From assembly GCF_003946545.1 (NCBI RefSeq), contig NZ_RHOA01000016.1, positions 1-38,765 of the forward strand: a DNA stretch of 38,765 bases. The letters run 5' to 3'. The stretch's first letter is position 1. Every line of letters starts with the position of its first letter. This document shows, in pieces, positions 1 through 8,564 of this stretch. The notes below the pieces were generated by a model. It did no database searches. It saw nothing but the letters and a program-made list of their open reading frames with translations, and was not told the origin of the DNA. Source of the DNA: Levilactobacillus tangyuanensis. Lineage in GTDB: Bacteria; Bacillota; Bacilli; Lactobacillales; Lactobacillaceae. A program made the position numbers and the translations under genes.

Positions 1-86
1 AGATACGTTAGAATCCATGTATTAGAAGCTAGCTAATGGGAGAGGACTTCCATTTACACAAAAAATTTGACACTCCCATTTTTTAG

Positions 87-130
87 GATGAGGGAGGGCT
101 AGTGGTCTAGCTGCTTTCTCATCTTTTTTT
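87..130 (+). terminator. Rho-independent terminator of an upstream gene
   Basis: The arms GATGAG (87-92) and CTCATC (118-123) enclose a second small stem (GGCTAG with CTAGCT) and are followed by seven T. It most likely ends transcription of a gene left of the window. In lactobacilli that gene is often dnaI, but this is inference. Confidence 0.7.
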
Positions 131-151
131 AATCTTTCGGCGGCCTGACCC

Positions 152-180
152 TTGACATCCGTTTGCGGCAAGTGTTTAAT
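152..180 (+). promoter_or_regulatory. Promoter of the thrS T-box transcript
   Basis: A perfect -35 TTGACA (152-157), a 17-nt spacer and a -10 TTTAAT (175-180) lie directly upstream of the T-box leader. Transcription should start near 187. Confidence 0.8.
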
Positions 181-189
181 AGTCTTTAG

Positions 190-436
190 AAACTTAGTAA
201 TAGCTTAGACGAAAGACACGATATTGGTGAGTCTGTTCACAGGAAGAGTTGGCCTAGCTTGGAAGCCGACTTAGCAGTCATCGATATTACCACTTTCCTA
301 GCTGTCGAGAGGAAATTCTTGGCCGGTTCGTTCCGTTATCAACGAGTTGAGTTCACGGGCGTAGTCTCGTGATAAATATCGGGTGGAACCACGTTATTGA
401 CGTCCCCAGTGTCTAGATGACACTGGGGACTTTTTT
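190..436 (+). ncRNA. T-box riboswitch (threonine) upstream of thrS
   Basis: The conserved T-box core GGGTGGAACCACG is at 381-393, followed by a terminator with 12-bp arms GTCCCCAGTGTC (402-413) and GACACTGGGGAC (419-430) and a T run. Its UGGA bulge would pair with a tRNA ending in UCCA. The likely specifier is ACC (289-291), a threonine codon followed by A, on the 3' side of Stem I; the overlapping ACT (292-294) is also Thr. Uncharged tRNA(Thr) should stabilise the antiterminator and switch on thrS. The T-box call is firm; the exact specifier is inferred by eye. Confidence 0.9.
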
Positions 437-476
437 CGTTGGCAGCCCAAAAATTCAGTGAGGGAGATCTTGTATT

Positions 477-2417
477 ATGGCAGATATTTCAATTAAGTTC
501 CCTGATGGCAAAGTTAAGGCTTTTCCAGCAGACACGACGGCAGAAGACGTCGCTAAATCCATTTCAATTAGTTTGGCTAAGAAGGCCGTTGCGGCAAAGT
601 TAGACGGCAAATTAGTCGACTACCTAGCACCACTGGCTGGCGATGGTAGCATCGAAATCGTCACTAAGGACAGCGACGATGGCTTGGCTGTTCTGCGGAA
701 CACGGTTGCCGCATTGTTACGGATTGCGCTGAAGAAGGAATTCCCAGCTATTCGCTTAGGGGAAGTTAGTGCTGACGCCGACGGTTTCTTCGTTGACACC
801 GACAAGGACGACCAACAAGTTAGTGTCGACGAACTCGATGCCCTGGCCGTTGTTGTTGAAAAGTTGGTTAGCGACAAGTTAGCCATCGACCGGATCTCAT
901 TGAGCAAGGCCGACGCCTTAGCCGCTGTTAAGGACGACCCATTCAGCACCGAATTAGTTAATGCTGTCGATGGTGATGCCGTACCATTCTTGAAGATTGG
1001 TGACTACCAAGTCTTAAGCGATGGCGCCCAATTGGTTAATACCGGCGATGTTAAGAAGTTCAAGTTGCTCTCCGTTGCCGGTGCTTACTGGCAAGGAAAG
1101 TCCTCTAACCCAATGCTTCAACGGATTTATGGGACGGCCTTCTACAAGCAAGCCGACTTGGATGCCGACTTGGCTAAGCGGCAAGAAGCTCGTGAACGTG
1201 ACCACCGGGTCATCGGGAACCAACTTGACCTGTTCTTCGTTGACCCTAAGGTTGGGGCCGGCTTACCTTACTGGATGCCAAACGGGGCAACCATTCGTCG
1301 TACGATCGAACGTTACATCATCGACAAGGAAGTTAACAATGGGTACCAACACGTTTACACGCCAGTCTTAGCTAACCTGGATCTGTACAAGCAATCCGGT
1401 CACTGGGCGCACTACCGTGACGACATGTTCCCACCAATGGATATGGGTGATGGCGAACAACTTGAATTACGTCCAATGAACTGCCCAAGTCATATCCAAA
1501 TTTACAACCACCACATCCGTTCTTACCGTGAATTACCATTGCGGATCGCTGAATTAGGGATGATGCACCGTTACGAAAAGTCTGGTGCCTTGAGTGGTCT
1601 GCAACGTGTTCGTGAAATGACCTTGAACGATGGTCACACGTTCGTTGCCCCAGAACAAATCCAAGACGAATTCAAGAGTATCCTGGACCTGATGGTTAAG
1701 GTTTACAACGACTTCGACATCAAGGATTACACGTTCCGTTTGAGCTACCGGGACCCTAAGAACACCGAAAAGTACTTCGATGACGATGAGATGTGGAACA
1801 ACGCGCAAAAGATGTTGAAGGGTGCGATGGATGACCTTGGCCTACCATACGTTGAAGCCGAAGGGGAAGCTGCCTTCTACGGTCCTAAGTTGGACGTCCA
1901 AACCAAGACGGCCCTCGGGAATGAAGAAACGTTATCAACGATTCAATTGGACTTCATGTTGCCAGAACGCTTCGACCTGCACTACGTGGGTGCCGATGGT
2001 GAAGAACACCGTCCAGTTATGATTCACCGTGGCTTGGTTTCAACGATGGAACGGTTCACTGCTTACCTGACTGAAATCTACAAGGGGGCCTTCCCAACTT
2101 GGTTGGCACCTAAGCAAGTCACGATCATCCCTGTTTCCGAAGAAAAGCATGGGGACTATGCCGACAAGTTGGCAGCCGAATTAAAGGCCGCCGATGTTCG
2201 GGTTGATGTGGACAAGCGTGGTGAAAAGATGGGCTACCTGATTCGGGATGCCCAAACCCACAAGATTCCATACACCTTGGTTGTTGGTGAAGATGAAATG
2301 AAGAATGGTTCCGTCTCCGTCCGTAAGTATGGTGAAGATGACAGTGAATCAATGAGTAGCGATGCCTTCGTTAAGGAAATTCTGAGCGATATTGCGTCTT
2401 ACAGTCGCGAAGACTAA
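477..2417 (+). CDS. thrS: Threonyl-tRNA synthetase, editing site apparently degenerate
   Basis: Class II synthetase that charges tRNA(Thr) in the cytoplasm. At 646 aa it is full length. Domains: TGS at about 1-62, N2 editing domain about 63-225, catalytic core about 240-535, anticodon-binding domain about 540-646. The catalytic zinc ligands Cys336 (in RPMNCPSH), His387 (in NDGHTF) and His517 (in VMIHRG) are present, although the usual NCPGH reads NCPSH. The editing domain is odd: where the family has RHSxAH this protein has R74-NTVAA (His to Asn75 and His to Ala79), and where it has LCRGPH it has L180-SDGAQ (Cys to Ser181 and His to Gln185). The ATG start follows GGGAG. The gene has its own T-box and promoter, and is followed by the separately promoted infC operon. 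Confidence 0.97.
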   Translation: MADISIKFPDGKVKAFPADTTAEDVAKSISISLAKKAVAAKLDGKLVDYLAPLAGDGSIEIVTKDSDDGLAVLRNTVAALLRIALKKEFPAIRLGEVSADADGFFVDTDKDDQQVSVDELDALAVVVEKLVSDKLAIDRISLSKADALAAVKDDPFSTELVNAVDGDAVPFLKIGDYQVLSDGAQLVNTGDVKKFKLLSVAGAYWQGKSSNPMLQRIYGTAFYKQADLDADLAKRQEARERDHRVIGNQLDLFFVDPKVGAGLPYWMPNGATIRRTIERYIIDKEVNNGYQHVYTPVLANLDLYKQSGHWAHYRDDMFPPMDMGDGEQLELRPMNCPSHIQIYNHHIRSYRELPLRIAELGMMHRYEKSGALSGLQRVREMTLNDGHTFVAPEQIQDEFKSILDLMVKVYNDFDIKDYTFRLSYRDPKNTEKYFDDDEMWNNAQKMLKGAMDDLGLPYVEAEGEAAFYGPKLDVQTKTALGNEETLSTIQLDFMLPERFDLHYVGADGEEHRPVMIHRGLVSTMERFTAYLTEIYKGAFPTWLAPKQVTIIPVSEEKHGDYADKLAAELKAADVRVDVDKRGEKMGYLIRDAQTHKIPYTLVVGEDEMKNGSVSVRKYGEDDSESMSSDAFVKEILSDIASYSRED

Positions 2418-2496
2418 TCATTCTCGCTAATCAGTAAAATAGAAGACGGTCATTTGGGGAGCAAGACGACTAGGTCTTTCTTCCTATAAGACTAAG

Positions 2497-2535
2497 AGTA
2501 GCCCAACCATTCTTAACCGAAATGGTTGGGCTACT
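2497..2535 (+). terminator. Perfect 15-bp inverted repeat after thrS, probable terminator
   Basis: Arms AGTAGCCCAACCATT (2497-2511) and its exact complement (2521-2535) enclose a 9-nt loop. The following sequence is only moderately T-rich (TGTGTTC), so termination efficiency is uncertain. Position after thrS and before the infC promoter fits a terminator. Confidence 0.55.
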
Positions 2536-2618
2536 TGTGTTCATAAGGTAAACATGGTTTAATTAATGGTGGAACGCCATGATAGTCGTTAGCTCCGGAA
2601 ACTTTTCAGGATCCGGCG

Positions 2619-2647
2619 TTGACATGGCCTTGGTAGGCTGGTATGAT
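2619..2647 (+). promoter_or_regulatory. Promoter of infC-rpmI-rplT
   Basis: TTGACA (2619-2624), a 17-nt spacer and TATGAT (2642-2647) give a near-consensus sigma-A promoter. The transcript would start near 2654 and enter the attenuated leader. Confidence 0.75.
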
Positions 2648-2653
2648 GGTTAA

Positions 2654-2792
2654 GTTGAGAAATTAAGCAGAGGCTTCCGCTTCTCGCCCTGTGGCTAACG
2701 CTGCTGGGCTGGATATGCACGTTAGTTCGATCTTTTGATTGGATTTCATGCGGGAGCCGTTTGATTGTTGATCAAAGGTTCCCGCATTTTTT
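2654..2792 (+). ncRNA. L20-type autoregulatory leader with attenuator upstream of infC
   Basis: Between the promoter and infC lie a small hairpin (AGAGGC 2669-2674 with GCTTCT 2679-2684), a longer-range stem (CTAACG 2695-2700 with CGTTAG 2720-2725) and a strong terminator (GCGGGAGCC 2750-2758 with GGTTCCCGC 2777-2785, then A and seven T). In Firmicutes this position carries the L20 leader, in which excess L20 protein represses infC-rpmI-rplT by termination. Position and architecture fit; I did not match the L20-binding consensus base by base. Confidence 0.65.
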
Positions 2793-2842
2793 TATGAATG
2801 AGATTTCTGCAGTTCTCGAGATTTTTTTGGAGGTGGATTACC

Positions 2843-3361
2843 ATAGCAAACGACACGATTGTCAACGAGGGGATTCGCGCACGTGAGGTTCGGTTGATTG
2901 CCGGCGACGGTGAGCAACTTGGCATTAAGTCTAAGAGTGAAGCTTTACAGATTGCTGAAGACGCCAGCCTCGATTTAGTTTTGGTTGCACCGAAAGCAAA
3001 ACCTCCAGTAGCCCGCATCATGGACTACGGGAAGTATCGCTTCGAGTTGCAGAAAAAGCAACGTGAAGCTCGCAAGAAGCAAAAAGTGATCAGTGTTAAG
3101 GAAGTTCGTCTTAGCCCAACCATTGATACCAATGACTTTAACACCAAGCTTAAGAATGCTAAGAAGTTCTTGGCTAAGGGTGAAAAGGTTCGAGTATCAA
3201 TTCGTTTCAAGGGCCGGGCAATCACCCATAAAGACATTGGTCGTGAAGTGCTTAACCGAATGGCTCAGGAAACCTCTGATGTCGCTACGGTTGAACAACG
3301 GCCTAAGATGGATGGTCGGAGCATGTTCCTCATGCTTTCACCCATCGCTGAGAATAAGTAA
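2843..3361 (+). CDS. infC: Translation initiation factor IF-3, with non-ATG start (ATA or ATT)
   Basis: IF3 binds the 30S subunit, keeps it apart from 50S and checks start-codon pairing. From the proposed start the protein is 172 aa, the usual family size, beginning [16 protein letters not shown]. It has the N-terminal domain to about residue 75, a basic linker ([12 protein letters not shown]) and the C-terminal RNA-binding domain. The ribosome binding site GGAGGTGG (2829-2836) has no ATG, GTG or TTG at a proper distance: ATA at 2843 lies 9 nt after GGAGG and ATT at 2837 only 3 nt. The nearest in-frame ATG (2798) lies upstream of this site, just behind the attenuator, and would add 15 residues unlike IF3. 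infC is known for AUU or AUA starts that allow IF3 autoregulation. Confidence 0.93.
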   Translation: MANDTIVNEGIRAREVRLIAGDGEQLGIKSKSEALQIAEDASLDLVLVAPKAKPPVARIMDYGKYRFELQKKQREARKKQKVISVKEVRLSPTIDTNDFNTKLKNAKKFLAKGEKVRVSIRFKGRAITHKDIGREVLNRMAQETSDVATVEQRPKMDGRSMFLMLSPIAENK

Positions 3362-3411
3362 GAATTGATTGTGGTAGCCAAGCTACCGATTTAAGGAGGA
3401 TATTTCGTATT

Positions 3412-3606
3412 ATGCCAAAGATGAAGACCAACCGCGCCGCAGCTAAGCGTTTCAAAGTAACTGCTAAGGGCGGTATCAAGAGTGCCAACGCTTACACGTC
3501 TCACCGTTTCCACGGTAAGACCAAGAAGCAACGCCGGAACCTTCGTGGTACCCGGATGATGAACGATACGACCTTGAAGACTTACCGTTCTCTGTTACAA
3601 AAGTAA
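3412..3606 (+). CDS. rpmI: 50S ribosomal protein L35
   Basis: Small basic 64-aa protein of the large subunit, beginning [17 protein letters not shown], the L35 signature. It has the conserved central [18 protein letters not shown] stretch. AAGGAGG lies about 12 nt before the ATG. It sits between infC and rplT, the standard bacterial operon order, and shares their leader control. Confidence 0.98.
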   Translation: MPKMKTNRAAAKRFKVTAKGGIKSANAYTSHRFHGKTKKQRRNLRGTRMMNDTTLKTYRSLLQK

Positions 3607-3676
3607 GCCGGTCACTAATTTTTCGGGTCGACGAAATGTCGACATAATGTTTGAATTGATTTAGGAGGAAAAGATT

Positions 3677-4036
3677 ATGCCACGAGTTAAAGGCGGTACT
3701 GTTACACGCGCACGTCGCAAAAAGGTTTTAAAGTTAGCTAAGGGTTACCGTGGTTCAAAGCACCGTTTGTTTAAGGTAGCTAAGGACCAAGTCATGAAGG
3801 GTCGTCAATACGCCTTCCGTGACCGTAAAGCCACTAAGCGTAACTTCCGGAAGCTTTGGATTGCCCGGATCAACGCCGCAGCCCGGATGAACGGTCTGAG
3901 CTACAGCAAGTTGATGCACGGTTTGAAGTTAGCCAACATCGATGTTAACCGTAAGATGTTAGCAGACTTGGCCGTTAGTGATGCTGCTGCATTCACTGCT
4001 TTAGCTGACCAAGCTAAGGAAGCATTGGCTGCTTAA
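3677..4036 (+). CDS. rplT: 50S ribosomal protein L20
   Basis: 119-aa rRNA-binding protein needed early in 50S assembly. The N-terminal half is a long basic extension ([20 protein letters not shown], then YRGSKHRLF) and the C-terminal half is the globular domain ([20 protein letters not shown]) that in other Firmicutes also binds the operon leader as autorepressor. TAGGAGG lies 8 nt before the ATG. Last gene of the operon, followed by a terminator at 4052. Confidence 0.98.
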   Translation: MPRVKGGTVTRARRKKVLKLAKGYRGSKHRLFKVAKDQVMKGRQYAFRDRKATKRNFRKLWIARINAAARMNGLSYSKLMHGLKLANIDVNRKMLADLAVSDAAAFTALADQAKEALAA

Positions 4037-4051
4037 TTCAGTTAATGAGGG

Positions 4052-4077
4052 GACTTCGCTTAGGCGGAGTCTTTTTT
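4052..4077 (+). terminator. Terminator of the infC-rpmI-rplT operon
   Basis: GACTTCGC (4052-4059), loop TTAG, GCGGAGTC (4064-4071), then a run of T. Confidence 0.85.
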
Positions 4078-4212
4078 ATTAGTAGCAACTGCGTTCACCG
4101 ATAAAAACAAGCAATCTCAACCGTTCAGAGTGGTAAAATACGCTGGGATTGCGTATAATTAAAAGCTAGAAATGTCGGTAACGACAAAAGAACGAAGGGG
4201 GGAGTCACCCAT

Positions 4213-4755
4213 ATGGTTTCTGGATTCAAACCAACCTGGATGGTGACCAACATCTATGATTTGACACCCGCGCAACTAAAGGCAAACGGCATCAAGGCCG
4301 TGTTAACCGACCTGGATAATACCTTGATCGCCTGGAACAATCCGGATGGGACTCCCGAGTTACGACACTGGTTGACCCTGCTAGAATTAGCGGGCATCCA
4401 GGTCATTGTGGTATCAAATAATAGTCGTGAACGTGTCGATCGCGCTGTGGCACCGTTCGATTTACCCTATATTCATCGGGCACTGAAGCCGTTGACGTGG
4501 GGAATGAAGCGGGCGTTGCGGCGCTGGCATTTGCAAAAGTCTGAGGTCGTCATGGTCGGCGACCAATTGTTGACGGACATCTGGGCTGCTAATCACAGCC
4601 GTATCCGTAGTGTTTTAGTACGACCAATTTTAAAGTCAGACGCCTGGATTACCAAGGGTAACCGCTTGTTAGAAAAAGGGGTTATGTGGGAATTACGGCG
4701 CCGTTATCCAGAACTAACTTGGCAGGAGGATCTTAATGAACGAACAACACACTGA
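4213..4755 (+). CDS. yqeG: YqeG family HAD phosphatase
   Basis: 180-aa HAD-superfamily (IIIA) hydrolase. Motif I is DLDNT (33-37), motif II is the Ser of VVSNN (about 67-70), the motif III Lys is near 92 (ALKPL), and motif IV is GDQLLTD (116-122). All catalytic residues are present, so it should be an active Asp-dependent phosphatase; the Firmicute family members act on phosphatidylglycerophosphate-like or unknown substrates, which cannot be decided here. The ATG follows an AGGGGGGAG ribosome site, and a TATAAT at 4154-4159 may be part of its promoter. Its end overlaps the start of yqeH by 20 nt. Confidence 0.9.
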   Translation: MVSGFKPTWMVTNIYDLTPAQLKANGIKAVLTDLDNTLIAWNNPDGTPELRHWLTLLELAGIQVIVVSNNSRERVDRAVAPFDLPYIHRALKPLTWGMKRALRRWHLQKSEVVMVGDQLLTDIWAANHSRIRSVLVRPILKSDAWITKGNRLLEKGVMWELRRRYPELTWQEDLNERTTH

Positions 4756-5878
4756 ACCCATTTTAATTGATGGCGAACCACTACACTGCATTGGTTGTGG
4801 TGCAGAGATTCAGACAACGGACAAGACGGCGCCGGGCTACACGCCACAGTCAGCATTGGACAAGGGCCTTGAGAATCAAGAGGTCTATTGCCAACGTTGC
4901 TTCCGTTTACGGCATTACAATGAAATCGTTCCAGTTGGGTTAACCGACGATGATTTCTTAAGCTTGCTGACGCAGATTCGTGACGCCAACGCGTTGATTG
5001 TTTACGTTGTCGATATTTTTGATTTTAATGGGAGTGTGATTCCTGGGCTCCACCGGTTCGTTGGGGATAACCCAATTCTGTTGGTTGGGAACAAGGAAGA
5101 CATCTTGCCGCGCTCATTGAAGCGGAGTAAATTGAAGGATTGGTTGCGGCAACGGGCTAACGAGGCCGGCTTGCGGCCAATTGATGTCGCCCTGTTAAGT
5201 GCGAAAACTAACCAATCGGTTGATGACTTATTGAAGTTGATTGATAAGCACCGTGGCAATCGGGATGTTTACGTGGTTGGGGTGACCAACGTGGGTAAGT
5301 CCACGCTGATTAACCAGATCGTCCGTCAAAATACGGGTGTGAAGGACCTCATCACCACGTCACGGTTCCCTGGGACCACGTTGGATAAGATTGAATTGCC
5401 ACTGGACGACGACCACGTGTTGGTGGATACCCCAGGGATTATTCAAAATGCTCAAATGGCACACTATTTGACCGGGAAAGACCTCAAACTAGTGACACCA
5501 CAAAAGCCAATCAAGCCCAAGGTTTACCAACTCCAAGACAATCAAACCCTATTCTTGGGTGGCATTGCTCGGTTTGACTACACGAAGGGCCCTAAGAGTG
5601 GGTTTACGGCGTACTTTGAAAATAACCTGTACATTCACCGGACCAAGCTTGAGAATGCCGATGACTTCTACGCTCGGCAATTAGGAGAACTTTTAACCCC
5701 ACCACACGCGGCGGACAAGGATGATTTTCCTGCCTTGGTTAGCCATGATTTCAAGGTCACCGAGAAGAGTGACTTAGTGTTTGAAGGCCTGGGATGGATT
5801 ACCGTTCCGGCTGGAACACACGTGACAGGCTGGGCACCCGCAGGTGTGGGTGTCTTAGTACGACGGGCAATGATCTAG
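4736..5878 (+). CDS. yqeH: Circularly permuted ribosome biogenesis GTPase YqeH
   Basis: 380-aa GTPase for 30S subunit maturation. A four-Cys zinc finger (Cys18, 21, 52, 55) is followed by G-motifs in permuted order: G4 NKED (119-122), G5 SAK (155-157), G1 GVTNVGKST (182-190), G2 Thr near 214, G3 DTPG (231-234). The C-terminal part (about 255-380) matches the YqeH RNA-binding region. It overlaps yqeG and has a GGAGG just before its ATG (AGGAGGATCTTAATG). The neighbours yhbY and rsfS are also ribosome factors, which supports a coordinated assembly operon. Confidence 0.97.
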   Translation: MNEQHTEPILIDGEPLHCIGCGAEIQTTDKTAPGYTPQSALDKGLENQEVYCQRCFRLRHYNEIVPVGLTDDDFLSLLTQIRDANALIVYVVDIFDFNGSVIPGLHRFVGDNPILLVGNKEDILPRSLKRSKLKDWLRQRANEAGLRPIDVALLSAKTNQSVDDLLKLIDKHRGNRDVYVVGVTNVGKSTLINQIVRQNTGVKDLITTSRFPGTTLDKIELPLDDDHVLVDTPGIIQNAQMAHYLTGKDLKLVTPQKPIKPKVYQLQDNQTLFLGGIARFDYTKGPKSGFTAYFENNLYIHRTKLENADDFYARQLGELLTPPHAADKDDFPALVSHDFKVTEKSDLVFEGLGWITVPAGTHVTGWAPAGVGVLVRRAMI

Positions 5879-5895
5879 ACATGGAGGACGATAAT

Positions 5896-6204
5896 TTGTT
5901 ACGAGGGAAACAGAAGCGTTATTTACGCGCACATGCTCATTCAATGCGGCCATTATTTTCCGTAGGGAAGAATGGGTTGACTAAGACCTGGTTAGCACAG
6001 TTAACCGGTGCCTTAGAAAATCGTGAATTGATCAAAATTAATTTACAACAGAGTGCCGATGTCGATGTTGACGATACCAAGGCCTACATCGAAGAGAACA
6101 CGGACATTCAAGTTGTCCAAACCATTGGTCGGGTTTTAGTTTTATACCGGCCAGCTACTAACGAAGAAAATCAAAAGATTTCAGTGATTGTTGAGAACAT
6201 CTAG
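5896..6204 (+). CDS. yhbY: YhbY family ribosome assembly RNA-binding protein (TTG start)
   Basis: 102-aa CRM-domain protein that associates with pre-50S particles. It begins LRGKQKRYLRAHAHSMRPLF and has the loop GKNG, the RNA-contacting GxxG-type turn of the CRS1-YhbY fold. I place the start at TTG 5896 because GGAGG (5883-5887) lies 8 nt upstream; the in-frame ATG at 5881 overlaps that ribosome site and would add MEDDN. It follows yqeH after 17 nt. Confidence 0.93.
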   Translation: MLRGKQKRYLRAHAHSMRPLFSVGKNGLTKTWLAQLTGALENRELIKINLQQSADVDVDDTKAYIEENTDIQVVQTIGRVLVLYRPATNEENQKISVIVENI

Positions 6205-6218
6205 GAGGTCGGTTAGTC

Positions 6219-6851
6219 GTGGTTAAGATTTTAGAACGGACCAGCCCATTAGTGGCCACAGAAATGGCGGCCACTGCTAAGAAACGTCGAGTTGGGATCT
6301 TGGGTGGCACCTTTAACCCGCCGCATCTAGGACACCTGGTCATTGCTGATCAGGTCGCGACACAGTTAGGTCTGGATGAAGTTCGCTTCATGCCGGACGC
6401 CGAGCCACCACATGTCGACCGCAAGTTGGCCATTCCCGCCGCGCAACGCGTGGCCATGGTCAAGGCGGCGATTGCCGATAACCCGTTGTTCAAACTCGAA
6501 TTAACCGAGGTTGAACGGGGCGGGCGTAGCTATACGTATGACACGATGGTGCAGTTAACTCGGGCGCATCCCGAGAATCAGTATTATTTCATCATTGGTG
6601 GCGACATGGTCGCCTACCTGCCAAAATGGTATCGAATCGAGGAACTGGAGAAGCTGGTTCAGTTTGTTGGCGTTTGCCGTGCGGGTTATGCCCGTGAGAC
6701 GCCATATCCGGTTCTCTGGGTTGATATGCCGCAGATTGGTATAAGTTCAACCATGGTTCGTGATCAGGTCCGTAGGGGCCAATCTATCCGGTACCTGGTG
6801 CCAACACTTGTGGATCTTTATATAAAGGAGCATCTGTTATATCGTGACTGA
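6219..6851 (+). CDS. nadD: Nicotinate-nucleotide adenylyltransferase
   Basis: Makes deamido-NAD from nicotinate mononucleotide and ATP. The 210-aa sequence has the nucleotidyltransferase HxGH motif within GGTFNPPHLGH (29-39) and the C-terminal ISSTMVR (175-181). A 23-residue N-terminal extension precedes the core fold. The start is GTG 6219, 10 nt after AGGAGG. The stop overlaps yqeK by 8 nt; nadD-yqeK coupling is standard in Firmicutes. Confidence 0.97.
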   Translation: MVKILERTSPLVATEMAATAKKRRVGILGGTFNPPHLGHLVIADQVATQLGLDEVRFMPDAEPPHVDRKLAIPAAQRVAMVKAAIADNPLFKLELTEVERGGRSYTYDTMVQLTRAHPENQYYFIIGGDMVAYLPKWYRIEELEKLVQFVGVCRAGYARETPYPVLWVDMPQIGISSTMVRDQVRRGQSIRYLVPTLVDLYIKEHLLYRD

Positions 6852-7449
6852 GCTCGAATACAAAGAAAACTTTTTTGCCGGAACACGACAGGACCTATTA
6901 GACCGAATCGAAACGCAGCTTAAGCCGAAACGCTTCAAACACGTTCAACGGGTTGAAGCGACGGCGATTGAGTTGGCGCGTGAGAACGGGGTCGACGTTG
7001 AAAAGGCCAGTATCGCTGGTCTGACCCATGATTATGCCAAGCAACGACCGGACGAAGATTTTATTCAGGCGATTCACGATTATCGTTTGAATCCTGGACT
7101 GCTGGACTATGGTAATGCCATTTGGCATGGGGTCGTTGGCGCAGAATTGGTTAAACGTGAATTAGGCATCACCGACGAGGATATTTTAAATGCCATTCGA
7201 CATCATACGACGGGGGCGGTTTACATGACGCCGCTAGAACAGATCGTCTACATGGCCGACTATATTGAACCGGCACGTGATTTTCCAGGCGTTGAAGAAG
7301 CCCGCCAAATCACGCATCATGATCTGGCCACGGGCGTTGCCTTTCAGGCAAAGCACACGCTGGCCTATCTGGTGGATAAGGACAAGCCGGTTTATCCAAA
7401 ATCAATAGACACGTACAATGCTTGGGTGCCTGAGCACCCCGGTATTTGA
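6844..7449 (+). CDS. yqeK: HD-domain diadenosine tetraphosphatase YqeK
   Basis: 201-aa metal-dependent HD hydrolase. Metal-binding residues are visible as His33 (HVQRVE), His62-Asp63 (THDYAK), His95, His120/His121 (RHHTTG) and Asp139 (MADYIEPAR). The YqeK family cleaves Ap4A symmetrically to two ADP. GTG start with 8-nt overlap of nadD, so translation is likely coupled. Its 3' end is followed by AGGAG and rsfS. Confidence 0.95.
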   Translation: MTELEYKENFFAGTRQDLLDRIETQLKPKRFKHVQRVEATAIELARENGVDVEKASIAGLTHDYAKQRPDEDFIQAIHDYRLNPGLLDYGNAIWHGVVGAELVKRELGITDEDILNAIRHHTTGAVYMTPLEQIVYMADYIEPARDFPGVEEARQITHHDLATGVAFQAKHTLAYLVDKDKPVYPKSIDTYNAWVPEHPGI

Positions 7450-7462
7450 GAGGAGAACATGC

Positions 7463-7819
7463 ATGGACAGCAAAGCAATTCTAGAAATCGCGGTTAAGGC
7501 TGCGGATAGTAAGCGGGCAGAAGAAATAACTGCCTTAGATATGACCAAGGTTAGCCTGATGGCGGATTATTTCCTCATCATGGAGGCTGGCTCAAATCGG
7601 CAAGTCCAAGCGATTGCCGATGAAATTACGGACCAAATGGCCGTTAACGGTGTCGATATCAAGGATGTTGAAGGTAAGGATGGGGCAACCTGGATCTTAA
7701 TTGACTTAGGCGACGTCATCGTGCACGTTTTCCAAAAGGAACAACGGGCCCACTATAACTTGGAAAAGCTGTGGTCTTCAGCTCCCGAAGTTGATTTACA
7801 TCAATGGGTAGAAGCATGA
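7463..7819 (+). CDS. rsfS: Ribosome silencing factor RsfS
   Basis: 118-aa Iojap/YbeB family protein that binds L14 on the free 50S subunit and blocks joining in starvation. Conserved stretches include MADYFLIMEAGSNRQVQAIADEI, the VEGKDGATWILIDLGDVIVHVF core and the C-terminal REHYNLEKLW-like EQRAHYNLEKLW. The start ATG 7463 follows AGGAG (7451-7455); an in-frame ATG at 7418 lies inside yqeK and lacks a site. The stop TGA overlaps the next start. Confidence 0.97.
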   Translation: MDSKAILEIAVKAADSKRAEEITALDMTKVSLMADYFLIMEAGSNRQVQAIADEITDQMAVNGVDIKDVEGKDGATWILIDLGDVIVHVFQKEQRAHYNLEKLWSSAPEVDLHQWVEA

Positions 7820-8559
7820 TTTATCAATCATTTGCTGAGCTTTACGACGAGTTGTTCGATCCAGCCATGTATGACCAATGGCTGGATTTTGTTGCCCAAA
7901 GGGTTACCCCAACGAGCGGCCCCTTGCTTGACCTTGCCTGTGGGAGTGGACGCCTAGGCGTCCAGCTAGCCCAACGTGGCTATGACGTCAGTGGGTTAGA
8001 CCTCTCAGAAGAGATGCTGGCCCTGGCCGCTCAGCACGCTGAGGATGCCGATGTGACGATGCCACTAATGGCGGGGGATATGTTGGATCTGACCGTGTTG
8101 GGAACCTACCAGACGGTCACTTGTTTTGCCGATTCGTTTTGTTATTTGCCGGATTTGGACGCAGTGACCCAAGCCTTTCGTGAGGTTCACGACCACCTGG
8201 CAGTCGGCGGTAAGTTTCTGTTTGATGTGATTACCCCCTATCAGACCGATGAAGTTTATCCGGGGTATATGTATAACTACGTTGATGATACACGGGCCTT
8301 TGTTTGGACCAGCTACGGGACGGAAGACGATGACCATGCCGCGGAGCATGACTTGGCTTTCTTTACGTTGGATGAACAATCGGGGCAATACCGCAAGGTG
8401 ACCGAGCTTCATCATGAACGAACCTATGTCTTAGCCGATTACCAGAAAGCCCTACAGGATGCTGGCTTGAAGCTAGAACGGGTCAGTGCCGACTTTGGCA
8501 ATGAAGAAATTAGTGACAAGACCACGCGGTGGTTCTTTGAGGTTAAGCGGGAGGCGTAA
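7816..8559 (+). CDS. Class I SAM-dependent methyltransferase
   Basis: 247-aa methyltransferase. The SAM-binding motif I is LLDLACGSGRLG (about 37-48), followed by GLDLSEEML (motif post-I) and a CFADSFCYL segment. This family regularly follows rsfS in lactobacilli and other Firmicutes; the substrate is unknown. I use ATG 7816, which overlaps the rsfS stop as ATGA, over the ATG at 7804, which has no ribosome site. Confidence 0.9.
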   Translation: MIYQSFAELYDELFDPAMYDQWLDFVAQRVTPTSGPLLDLACGSGRLGVQLAQRGYDVSGLDLSEEMLALAAQHAEDADVTMPLMAGDMLDLTVLGTYQTVTCFADSFCYLPDLDAVTQAFREVHDHLAVGGKFLFDVITPYQTDEVYPGYMYNYVDDTRAFVWTSYGTEDDDHAAEHDLAFFTLDEQSGQYRKVTELHHERTYVLADYQKALQDAGLKLERVSADFGNEEISDKTTRWFFEVKREA

Positions 8560-8564
8560 GACGG

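Noticed and set aside
2497-2535. Inverted repeat after thrS as a regulatory element of infC
   Set aside because: It lies upstream of the infC promoter at 2619, so it would not be in that transcript; a terminator or processing site of thrS is simpler.
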